Source: Owenia fusiformis (taxonomy: Eukaryota > Annelida > Polychaeta > Sabellida > Oweniidae). From it: a stretch of DNA of 64,000 nt. How positions within the stretch are numbered: the stretch's first letter is position 1; each line of letters begins with the position of its first letter. The translations under genes were made by a program, and so were the position numbers. The stretch lies in assembly GCA_903813345.2 (NCBI GenBank), contig CAIIXF020000001.1:25287915-25351914 (forward strand). Reading direction: 5' to 3'. Positions 23,701-35,700 of this stretch are shown here, one piece after another. The notes under the pieces are model-generated. The model saw only the letters and a list, made by a program, of their open reading frames with translations, made no database searches and was not told the origin of the DNA.

Positions 23701-26700
23701 CAACTTCGTTGTTGCCTGAAAGCCTCGGAGACGTAATTACAAATGAATTAGTGCTTTGAATAATGATGGAACGCGTATTTAAGGCAACATTAAAGCGAAG
23801 TATTAAGTTTATTATTAGCTTTTCTCAAACACACTTATCGTAGCAATAATGCATACATAGGACATGGCTTGAAATTACGCAAAGAGGTTTTCAGACCCTT
23901 ATATAACATAAATCATCTTAGTATGATTATTTTCCATTTTAAGATGTGAACAATAGGGAGGGTAAGCTACACGTTCTTAGATGACTTGCACGTGAACGTG
24001 AAATATCATGACTATAAGGATTACTGTTCCCCTCTCAATATGTTTTCCAGGGACCTAATTACAACTCCTCATAGCTCTAAACTCAGTTGGGCAAGTTATT
24101 ATTACAAGGGGAGAATGAATTCGCAAAGGACAGTACAACTAGTTCTGTCACGTTTTATTTTACTGTCCTTTGGGATTAACTGTCCTCCTGTGTGACAAAA
24201 TGTCGTATTGGATATCAACTTATAAGAAAAAGTGTCACTCTGTATAATCCAAATGATTAATTCACCCTGGGATGACGATTTTTTCAGCTTCCGATACATT
24301 TTTACTTATATACAACTTATGTTCCCAGAGTTTAGTGAAACATACAGGGTGGGCCAAAAACCAATACCCAAATTTAAAGATGAATATCATAATGATATAT
24401 GTTAAACCATGTCATTTATTATATGCCATTTTAAAAATAAATCATTTTCTAACAATATTACACAATCCATTGAAAACCGTTGTTTTCTTTCGGAGTTAGA
24501 GGTTAAAATTTACATCAGTGGTGTCATTGGAGGGACCAAGAGATTATTCACTGCGGATTTCCAAATTGTGGAGAATGGAGGTAAATTTGAACTTTGGCAC
24601 CTTCAAAAGAGGTACATTTATACAGGTCTAGTGCAAAATTCATCACCCATCTTTTAAAATATCAACTGTGTATTACTCTTAAATAAATTCATAATGATTC
24701 AGTCAAGCATACTGAGTGCAGTTGTGGATGTAATATTATTACATAGTTCACTTAGGTTTCATGTCTAAAAAGCCTAAAAACATTAACATATATATTTTAG
24801 ATCCAGACTTCGAAATTATTAATAAGCTAAATTTCTAAATTAATATAACATAGTTAATCTTTACTTTTATCCTCTCACATGCCAAGCTACAGTTATCCAA
24901 TAATAAAGAGGGAAATTTGGGAATTTTCATTTTTTTTGAGTTTTGGACACTCGTTACACCCCTGGTGTCAATTTTAGCCTCTAACTCCACAAGAAAACAA
25001 TGGTTTTTCAATCTGATGGTGTCATGTTGTTAGGAAACGACTAATGATATCGAATACGGCATGGTTTAAGATACATCTTTAAACTTGGGTTTAAGTTTTT
25101 GGCCCATCCTGTATTTTCTTTTTAGTTCATATTCTATTAGCTATATGTGGCACAAATGCCCTCTTAATTATTAAAAATAATCTATTTCAGGTTGAATCGG
25201 AGGAACTTTGTCACATATGTGCTGTATATACGGGAAGCGAGACGTACCCCTGTAGGATTTGTCCTCGTGTATATCACGAGAGCTGTCTTAGGAAGATAGG
25301 GCATTGTTCGAGTCCAGAGTCCAGTAACCTGCTACAAAAAGCACACGAACCCATTGGATGGAGCTGTTACAAATGTGTAAGTGAAATGATCAGTGATTTC
25401 GATTGAAAATACCATGTGCAGTATGGCAAGTGATTTTAGACAGTCATATCTTTCACCGTGAGTACTTTCTGGACATAAATACAGTGGTTTTAATTAAAAC
25501 AATATGTTTTCTTTCAAGTGAAGTACCCATGATGATAAAAATATCGATCGAACAATTCGAAAAATTATGAATAGGGACCCCATGTCAACATTTTTTTTCA
25601 AAATATTGAACCTATATACTCAAAAGAGGATCTCCTTTTTCTGATTTTTGTTGCATGAAAAGATTATTCAACAAGGGGCCTAAAACATCTTCAAAAATAT
25701 AATGGTATTGAAAGTCTAGTCTTGAAGATATCAATTTTTGATGACCAAAATGATGCTGAAAACAATGGATAGCGCGAGTTCTCCCTATGTGAAAATAACA
25801 TGGGATATGTGGTTTTTAACTTAACGCATTTCAATACGCATCCCATTTTCAGAAATTGTCAATATAGTGTAGACGAAACTTTCGATATGTTTAAATTGAG
25901 AAAAACAAAATAGAAAATAAGAAAATAAGCCTAACATTTTTTAAAAAGTGCCAGGGTGGGGCCCTAATCCATAATTTTTCAGAGAGTTGAATTTATATTT
26001 TACTATCATGGGGACTTCACTTGAAAGAAAACATATTGTTTTAATAAAAACCATTGTATTTATGGCCAGAAAGTACTCATTCTCAGATATGACTGCCTAA
26101 AATCACTTGCCATACTGCACATGGACCTTTACTTCTTCAAAGCTTAAAAGTGTTAATTTGCCGTTTCCAAAAATAACACAATTCCCAATTACATACGCGT
26201 GATCTTTAATGCCACAGTTGGTTGTATTCTCCCAAAATACTTCAGAGGAAGAAATTCAATTCCATTTCAATAATGACTTATGTTTCGTTATACAGGACAA
26301 TCTAAGCAGTGTTCTGGCTGAAGAGGAGATGTTTCAACTAATGGAAGATTTTGATATATATGACATAGACAAAGGTGGGTTAATATGTATGACTTTAAAA
26401 AATGTTACCTTTATTGGTTAAATTGGTTGATTGGTGGTCCTTTCACGTGCATGTTATTCAAATATTCTCTTTATCTGATATAATATGATATCTTCGACTT
26501 TGTGACATCCTTGGTCCAATGCTATTTCAATTCTTACGATAGCTGCTTTGGCAGTGAAGCCCGATCTTGGAGGATAACTTTGTGATGGTTATCATACATG
26601 TATTGCTCTCGATAACTCTATACACAATGAGTATATATTAAACCACAATGATTGACTTAAGTGGAAATATCTTCACATATTTACAAGTATATCATCTTTA

Positions 26701-29700
26701 CGACGAGATCTTAGTATTCAGCAGTTGTCGTCGGTTTGAAATCAAATATTATTGCTTCAGAGGTAGATGTGGGATGAAAGATCGAAATTTTGCTCGTATT
26801 GCAGTGCTCACTTCCAACTCTGCCATCTTGTGAGATTGCATACAGGAAATGATATCATTGACTTTTAACTTTTATAAACTTTCCAATATGAAATTGTTGA
26901 CGTATTGAATACGATATTTACTGTACGATTAGTAATACGGATTCACATATTTAAACTATATTTACCAAGGAGGTATATGTGGGATGAAAGAGCAAAAGTT
27001 TGCTTTAATACCTCCTCCGTTGCATTGACCAAATTGGGCGATGGCATCCCGTGAATACAACTCAAAACCGTATCATATCAGATCGTAGCATTTGAAGTGT
27101 CGTCGATACATGTATATCACGGGGGTAAAGCAGACCCGATGATGCAATGAGCTTGCTCGGCGGTATCATGACTGTGTAACGGGTCTTAATGTATAATTGT
27201 GCTCGGTGGTAGGTTCAAACAACGCGGATCCTCAAAGCATGTGCTCATGGTATATTCGTGTTTTAACACCCGTGTATATGAAATAGTAGACAACCATTTA
27301 ATGTGTTATAAATCTAGTCGCTGCGCTGATAGCCCATATGATACAAGCATCATTCACCATTAGTGAAATTAAAAGGAAATACAATACCATCACATATCAC
27401 AATGACAACTTTTGTTATAGACGTGCCATTATTAGAGGGATCTATTAAGCAAAACATGGAAAATGTTTTGATATAGTCAAAATTCATCATTTAATGCAAG
27501 TTTATTTAAAATAGGGTGCCATCTTATAAGATTTAATACAGGAAGTGATGTTATTTAGCTTTTATAAACTTGTCTATAACAGTATTGGCGAGTTGTAGGC
27601 CAGTCAATTGGTGAAAAAAAACAGCCTAACCTAGGACAAATTGCAATAGTTTGCAAACTTAGTTTAAATTGTTGATCAATATTCACCTTATATCATATCA
27701 AAAATATAGGAAAATATAATTAGTGGACAAATGTCAAATTTTACTTCATAGGTACCCCCTACGACCCACCCCTAAATTTGACTATTTGTTTAAAAAAAAA
27801 TTTTTTATCAATAATTAAATAGTTTTTTCAAGTTTTCTTGTTATATTATGATAATAGAATGACAAAACATAAATTTTTACCGAAGTAAACTTTCATTTGA
27901 GGCTTAGAATTTTTTGTTTCACCCTCGACAACCCCAAATGAGTCATTAAATGATTGACATTTCATGTATCTTTTCTTATATTTCTAGACTGGTGCATTCC
28001 AAAATGATTAAAAAAATCATGGTGATACATGTATATATGGACATAACATATATGGGATACCAGTATCATCAGTGGCATATTGGGGAAGAAAAAAAATATA
28101 TAAGTTTTACATTTTCGCCCCGCCCACTTTTGGGGTGACCTTACTTTTGCTAAATAATTTTCAAACTATGCAGTATTTCCTAACAATTCTACAACTTAAA
28201 GAATGATTTGGACATATTCCATCCAATATTAACTTTTATTAGAGTTTGGGACTCCTGTTTTGGACAAAATTATAACTGCAATTTGAAAAATCTGGAAAAT
28301 GGGGGGGGGGTATTTTGTAAGGCTAATACTGTATGTTTTGACATATATTTATATCAAATGTGCCAATTATGGGCCATTGAACTTATTTATGTGCTTATGT
28401 GAAGGTATAATAGTGTATTTGTTTAAAATGAAAGTACAATCACTGATTTAGAAAGATTTGTGATATCTTAAAATACTGTTATCTCAGACTGCTACAGGGC
28501 ATTGCAGATTTTGGACTTCAAGAGAGATTGCGGTTGGCAATAAGTCATCGTAATTTATATTTGCACATATTCCTCTACATTCACCACATGCCATGGAACA
28601 GTCCATTCCATTCTTTCGACATGTGCAGTGCATTGTTGTGCAACCTGTCTTACAATTACATTTGATCACTTCTAAGAGTGAAGAAGGTCCTGCCGGTAAA
28701 GTTGTAGCAACTGGGAGATAGTGGCCATTGTTCATTTCCCATCCCCATTCTTCTGGTGGAAGATTTACCCTCATCCATGATTGTACTTGATGATATACCC
28801 TTAGGCTGTGGTGCTTTGCAGCATCAGATGTAGGTGGAAGCACTTTTGGATGAACAGACTCTCGACTAGAGGCAGCTTTCTCATGAAACTTTTGTAATCT
28901 TAATTTGTTTAAGGTTTGCCCAAGCTTACCTCCTAATAATGATACAAAGGCAGCTTCTCCTTCTTTTGATATCATGTCTTATGTGGCATCATGCAATTTA
29001 AATGTACAAGCGCTTTTCTGAAAGACATCAGATTTCTTTATCTGCCTTTCTGGGACCCGTTTCCCAACTCCAAATAGCCTTGATGTAGTATCACATCCAA
29101 GAAATGCATGAATGAATAGGATGTTGCTGCACACTATGTCACCTAAAGATAGTCTTGTATCTTTGGTGTTCCCTCCATTTCTACGAAGATGAGTTGCATC
29201 TTTTGTGCTAGGGCCATTTTGGTACCCATCAAATACTATTTTAGCATTTTGGTACCTCATCTGCACATAGTATACATATTGGCTTAAAACGTTCTCCCAT
29301 GTAAAACCTTTTTGCCAAGGAATGCGATGAAGAAGGGCGCCTCCATCAATCACATGTTGAAGATCTTTGTCACTTGGTCCTGGTAAGGAAGATATTTTTG
29401 GTGTCCACAATGCTTCTGCCAGTGATTTTACCGCTGGTCTCATTAAAACTTTTGATTCAAACAAAGCCAGTGGGAAGCTTATAACCTAGAGGCTCTGACA
29501 AATCACCAGATCGTGTACCAGCTATGGTAAGGCGTTGATAAAGCAAAATAGGATCTATGTGTATTTCTTCATTGTTAACCTTGACTGCAGTTTTTGATCC
29601 TATGGTCACAGCTTGGCTTTTTCTTTTGAAGAAACACTCAGATACCTTTTTCCCAATCATAGATGCCACAATCACATTGCCTAATTCTTTTGCGTCATAT

Positions 29701-32700
29701 GCATTGGCAGCAGAAGAAGCTGCAACTCTTGTTGCAATGTTACGTAATGACTGTTCAGGAAAAAAGGGATTTCTTTCAACAAGGTATTTCAGGATACATT
29801 TAGCATCTTTGGTGATTCTTGTTGGTGTTGCATCTTTATGCTGCTCACTTGTGGCATATGTTATATCAGTGAGTTCTTGCATTGCACTGCTTATCTCTCC
29901 ACATGCAGGTGAGGAAAGAATCCACACCAGACGCTGAACTTCAGCCATGACCCGGCCTCTCGTGAGACATCCTGTTGACTTGATGCTTCGCATCAGGCAT
30001 TGCTCAATTATGAGATCTGCAGATAATCCTGCCCATGACCTATCTGATCGACGAATGACATGTAGCCCATTCATAAAATAGGCATATACCTCTTGGCTCT
30101 GTTTTTCAAGGTTATTCATTTTTTGGAGAAAGATATACAGACTTTAGGTATAGATTGTGACCTGCTGCTGCAAAATATGGCAACATATCGAGCAAACATT
30201 GGAGATGAAGTGTCCAACTCCCAATCCCTTCTCCTTTTATGAAGTTCCTGAATAGGTCGATCATATCCATATATTGCAACCATAGCTTTGCTGTTTTTAG
30301 ATTTTGAAGTGAGTCCTTCTCAGCTTGAAGCTTTTCTCCAAAGACTGTTGCAACATCAATTTTGTCATCATTGTCATGAACATGATTTATTATCTTATCA
30401 AAGACAAGATGCAATTCCTTCAGGTCAATATGAGTAGTATCATTCTCTACTTCTACAAATGGTTGTTCTTGTGATTTATTTTGTTCTTCATTGGTCTGAT
30501 CAAGACCAATGTCATATATCTGAGCTGCTAAAATAGTATTCAATGCACTATCAATCAGAAGGTGGCCTCTAACTGCCCTAGAAACTGCCTTACCAGATAA
30601 CATATGACCAATTGTATTTTCAGCATATACCAAGCTTAGGACAGAATCTAATCCTGACCCCTCCATGATGTGGCCTACAGAGCCAAGAAAACTCATATCG
30701 GTATGAAACCTAGTCTTGCAACCATTTTGTGAGCATCACTGTCTTCTGGCTCATTTTCTAGAATTTTGTTTGCTTTCCACCAAAGTGGCTGAGATGCAAC
30801 AAACTTCAAAGTGGAGTAGATACATGACAGGTCCATATCTATCAAAGGTAGAAACATGGCTGAAGATTCACCAGGATGTTCCCCCTTATAAACCATCTGC
30901 ATAAATCCTGACCAAAGTGGACAAGGAGTCTTAAAAAGCAAGGATGATTTCCACACAAGATCAAAGCCTGTTAAAGGTTTATCAAATGATTGTCTCACAA
31001 GCTCTTCATACCTCAAACTACTAAACATATCATTGTCATTTGAATAGTAGTGAGTATTGATGCGTCCAATTGCCTCTATGTCTTCTGAAGACACATTGTG
31101 TCTGATCACTGGCCGAGTTGTTCTCACTTTAGGTGTGACTGTTGCAATAATGCCCATTACATGGAACGTATTCTTGCCATCGGGAGTTCGAACGTTGTGA
31201 TCTACACTATCTGCAACATGATGTACAACATGATTAGCAGTAATGTTAGGTATGTCTGTGTTTTGCATCAATGCTGCACTCCTTTGGACACTTCTGGACC
31301 TCAGAATATGAGCAAGTAAACCCATGTTTGTTAAGTGTGTCAATCAAAAATCTTGACTGGAAATGATGATGAAGCTGCACACCTAGACCAAGCTGTAATG
31401 GGGCCAAAAGGGCATTTGGACGAGTGCCCTGCATAATAGCTTGTTCAATTGATGCTACTTTGTTTCTAACATCTTTACCAACAAACAACTTGCTCAAAAC
31501 ATCAACAAAATGTCAGGTAAAAAGTCTAATGACTCATTGATGGAGGACATTGTGTCATATTCAGGATAAGTTTGGGGAGATTGCTTTTTGTCCTTTAAGG
31601 CACTTTTATCAAACTTGCTGCAGTTTCTATAATTTTCTCTTTTTCATCTACTTGGTCTCCTTTGTGTTGATGAAAAGCATGCAATATTTTGGCAGCATTG
31701 TCATGAAACATTTTGTATTCCTTGGATATCACTGATGATAGGTTCTCACCAAAGAATGCTTTCAGCTCTTTCTTCATGTATTTAAAGCTATAGGGTTCAA
31801 TTTCACTGTCATTTATGAAGTCTTTCATCTTGCTAATCAGATCAGTGACAGTTATTTGTTCATCATCATTCGCTTCAAGAAAGGTGACAACTTTATTGAA
31901 AGCATCCTGTCGTTGCATGTCTTTAGGGCGTCCACTCATTCTTTTCATTTTTGGTTGCCTTTCCCCATCACTCAGTTGAAACTGTTGTGGTATGCCCTTG
32001 CCTGATCTAAAGTTACCACTACAAACCTTATGGTACACTGCATCTGCAGATGGTAAATCGTTAGTAAAACTAATACGTGATTTGACCATGTCAGACCAGC
32101 TGATGTTGTTCTGAAACATGGCTGGTAATATTGATACAATATATAGAATAAATATATGTATATTTATATTAAATATATATTATTCATTTATATATTCAAT
32201 GTATAATTGTTATTTTGATATACATTTTGTATTTTTCTTTTTCAACTCCTCTATTCAAATATATTAATTTGGAAAAGCTAATTTTGCAATAGATGAATGG
32301 TTGGATTGGTCAGGTGTTTATTGCAACAAACGTTTGAAGTCATTTTTGAAGTCGACCCTTGAATTTTAGATGGCACTAGTGTTTCTAAGTTTCATTTTAA
32401 AACTGTTTAATGATCAAATAACTAAGAGATAGTGTTTATGGGTCAGGTAACCATGTTGTATTTGTTTTGTTCTCAAATTAGAGTTGATTTAAGCTATAGA
32501 GATGTGATATCTCAGTTGTTATTAAGTAACGGTAATTGGACCCTAATATTTCATCTTGCATCCAACATATTATGAGATGTTTAACAAGACAGGGGAAATA
32601 ACTCCAATGAAAAGTTATCTACAAGACAGAATGGGTTTATATCTGTATTTTTATATCAAATTTGAGGACATATGTGGTATATATTGGAAGTTATATTGCA

Positions 32701-35700
32701 AAAGTAAGGTCACCCCAAAAGTGGGCGGGGCAAAAATTTGAAATTTTAAATATTTTTTTCTTCAACAATATGCAAATTCAGAAATCGGTATTCCATATGT
32801 GTATTACCTGTATATAGAAGTATTACCATGAGTTTTTCCATGGCTTTTGGATAAAGCAATTAAGAAATATATACATTATTATAAAATATTTTGGCCATAT
32901 GACAACATATTTTGGTGTATTTGGGAGGTAAATTGTCAATTGTTGGCACAAAAAAGCATTAAAAGTAGATTTAAATCCACTCTGAATCTTTCCCATGAAC
33001 TAATACAATATAAAAACATGTAAAAAATATTCAAATATGGAGAAATTATTTTTTCCCTTACCCCTAGTCAAAATTGGGGTGGGGGTACCTAAGAAGTGAA
33101 ATTTCATATTTGTCCACTACATATATTTTCCTATATTTTTAATATGTTGCTACATATATATCAATTCACCAATTAAACCATGTTTCAAAACTATTGCAAT
33201 TTGTCAGATGTGAAATCACCAATTGACTGGCCTATTGCTCAAAATCACTTCTAGAAAATGGTACTGGTATATTAAGCTGGTTTTGTGCTTCTTTTTTTTA
33301 TTTTTTATTTTTTTTTTATTAAAATCAATGTAACATATTTACAGGTTGTAGTGGCTATGACCCACAAGAGGGAGTATTAGGTGCCACATAATGGTATTTA
33401 CAATGATTTGTGAAATATTATGAGAAGTGTACATGTAATTGTGTAAAGTATGATATTGTACATAATTGAGAAAATAAACTGATTTAATGGAAATGATTAA
33501 AGGTCTCTTCTACAATAGCAGGTGCAAGCAGTAAAAATGTGTACAATGCTTACATACCGTCTTGCCTTATGTGATATGCAAGAGAGAAAATTCGAAATAT
33601 TTTACCTTTTCTGAGCTATCAGGGCAACATTTGGCTTAACATCTTCTTTGACATACCTATTTTCTTAAAATGTATGGATAAACTATCAATTTCAGCATTA
33701 AGAAGTGTAAATTCATCAGTTCAAAATAGTGAAATGATTCATCACTGCCACATATTAATAATTCAAGTACTAATATACCTGGTCTGCTAAACACAGTGCT
33801 AAAGCTATTATCATCAATATCATCGTCATTCTTGTGCGGAATAAAAGTAATTCATGTGACAAATATGACGACATTCCCAAATGGAGCTGTTGTGTTGAGG
33901 ATGTTGATCCAACTCAGACTAATTGAATTTCGAGCTTTATGGCAGATGACTGAGCAGAGGGGCGTTTGGAAAATTGTGCTTTAAAGATTCATACTTTAAT
34001 AATTGTCCTTCCGTTTTGCCACATTGAGAAACAACATAATACTTTCTAAATCTTGGCTTTGTGTATTCTTCATTGTAAAAGAATACACAAAGCGGGTCAG
34101 TGGTCACAAAACTTGAACTTAATTGAATTGTCATCGATTTGAAAATAAACTATGGTCAATGACTGTTCTATTTCTCAGAATTGTATATAAATCATGTTAT
34201 ATTTGTGTTGCGCGTGACGTTCGGGTCTACCCTGCGTGCAGAGTCTAGTTAAACTACAAAAGGGTATTCGGGTCGGGGGATTCGTTTACAAGCACTCGAT
34301 CGTCTATTATACCTGTGAATACTATCTCGATTCCACCATATATTTAGATTGTATCAAAGAACTTCTCATTTGAACGTATACGTTTACCGAGGTTAATTGT
34401 ACTCGCTTTTAATAATGACTGACGTACAAGAAAGAATAATCACCCGATATATTTATCATCGCGAAATCTACCTACTGATCTCATACAGATATATTATTAC
34501 AGGCAATTAACCCAGATCTATAAATATTGTTTAGTTGCCACGACAGAATGATGATTTGCCTCTTCGGCGACATCTTGTTTAGATGAACCATTTTATAAAT
34601 TAAAAGGCATTGATTCTACTTCAATTTTTTATCAAAGGGAAACAATAATACGTGGTTACCCTATATCGTTATGTTAGGCCCTAGATGTTAATTTTTGGAA
34701 AAAGGCATATACCAATTCATCTAATTTACTTTCTTAATTACATGTCAAAATTATAAAATCTAAAAAGTCATTAGATTTAAGTTGTGCAGACCCAAGTATA
34801 ATTCTCTAAGGGGATCACAATAATACATTTTGCATATAAATAAAAATGCTCTTAATTTCAGATTCCACGATTTCATTAGATGAGTTTTTAAAATACAAAA
34901 ATGAACAATACCAGAAAAGGTTTGGATGTGAGATGCCATTTGAAGATGAAGAAACAGAAAGAAGAAGATTTAAAATAATGGATAAAAATAAAACAGAAAC
35001 CCTTGACTGGTGGGAATTTTTGAACTATGAAAGCACTCATATCTTAACAACCAGGAGTAAGGTAAATATTGAATTGATTAAGGTAACTGGAAAGACCAAT
35101 ATGCTTTTCATAAGACGGGTACTATTGAATTAGCAAACAAATCTGTCTGATCGGATTTTGTCTAAGACATATTTAAGATTCATTGGATCAAATTAATGAT
35201 GCCATTTCGAAGTGCAGATTCTGAGACAATTTTCAGTTTCTTTATGAGTTAGGTAAACTATATACCTAGTTTCACAATTTGACAAAATCGCCTCTCTGGC
35301 ATTTTTTGGACATAGGCTATTTTGATTTCTGTCAGTTCTTCAAATTAGCAAATTCACAAACTTTCACTTTCATGTCAAAAATGGAAAGCAATTTTTAATG
35401 CTATGGCCACATACCATGGGTTTTGAACGAACATGTTTTTCATAGATGCAACATTTTATCCCATGATAACAATGGACGTGCATGTCCTTTGGTATGATAC
35501 CTTTGTATTAAAGTAAACCATGCCATGAAGATGCAGATGCTTTCCTGGATATCCAGGCACGTGAATATAACAATAAGTGAGATATGCCAAGTGGCTGTGG
35601 AGATCCCTATCGGTCGGAAAATATTCACACATGATCACTGTCTGATATCATTTCCCTTATTACCCACCGGGCTCTTTTGGCAAAGTGAAAAATACTAAAT

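Larger units (their letters stand above)
27596..33234 (-). mobile_element. Academ-like DNA transposon encoding XPG/FEN1-type nuclease and CXC domain
   Basis: The ends are TAGGCCAGTCAATTGGTGA and TCACCAATTGACTGGCCTA. Imperfect terminal inverted repeats extend about 540 bp on each side, to about 28144 and 32700, where CCGCCCACTTTTGGGGTGAC pairs with its complement. A 3-bp TTG duplication flanks the 5,639-bp element. The coding region reads right to left in pieces between 32119 and 28484, broken by frameshifts and stops. The combination of an XPG-like nuclease, a cysteine-rich domain and a short (3-4 bp) duplication is what I recall of the Academ superfamily. The element lies antisense in PHF24 intron 3. 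The copy is decayed or carries assembly errors at homopolymers. Confidence 0.8.

Noticed and set aside
29557-29937. Plus-strand frame of 126 codons
   Set aside because: Shadow of the transposon coding strand; the minus strand carries the family motifs.
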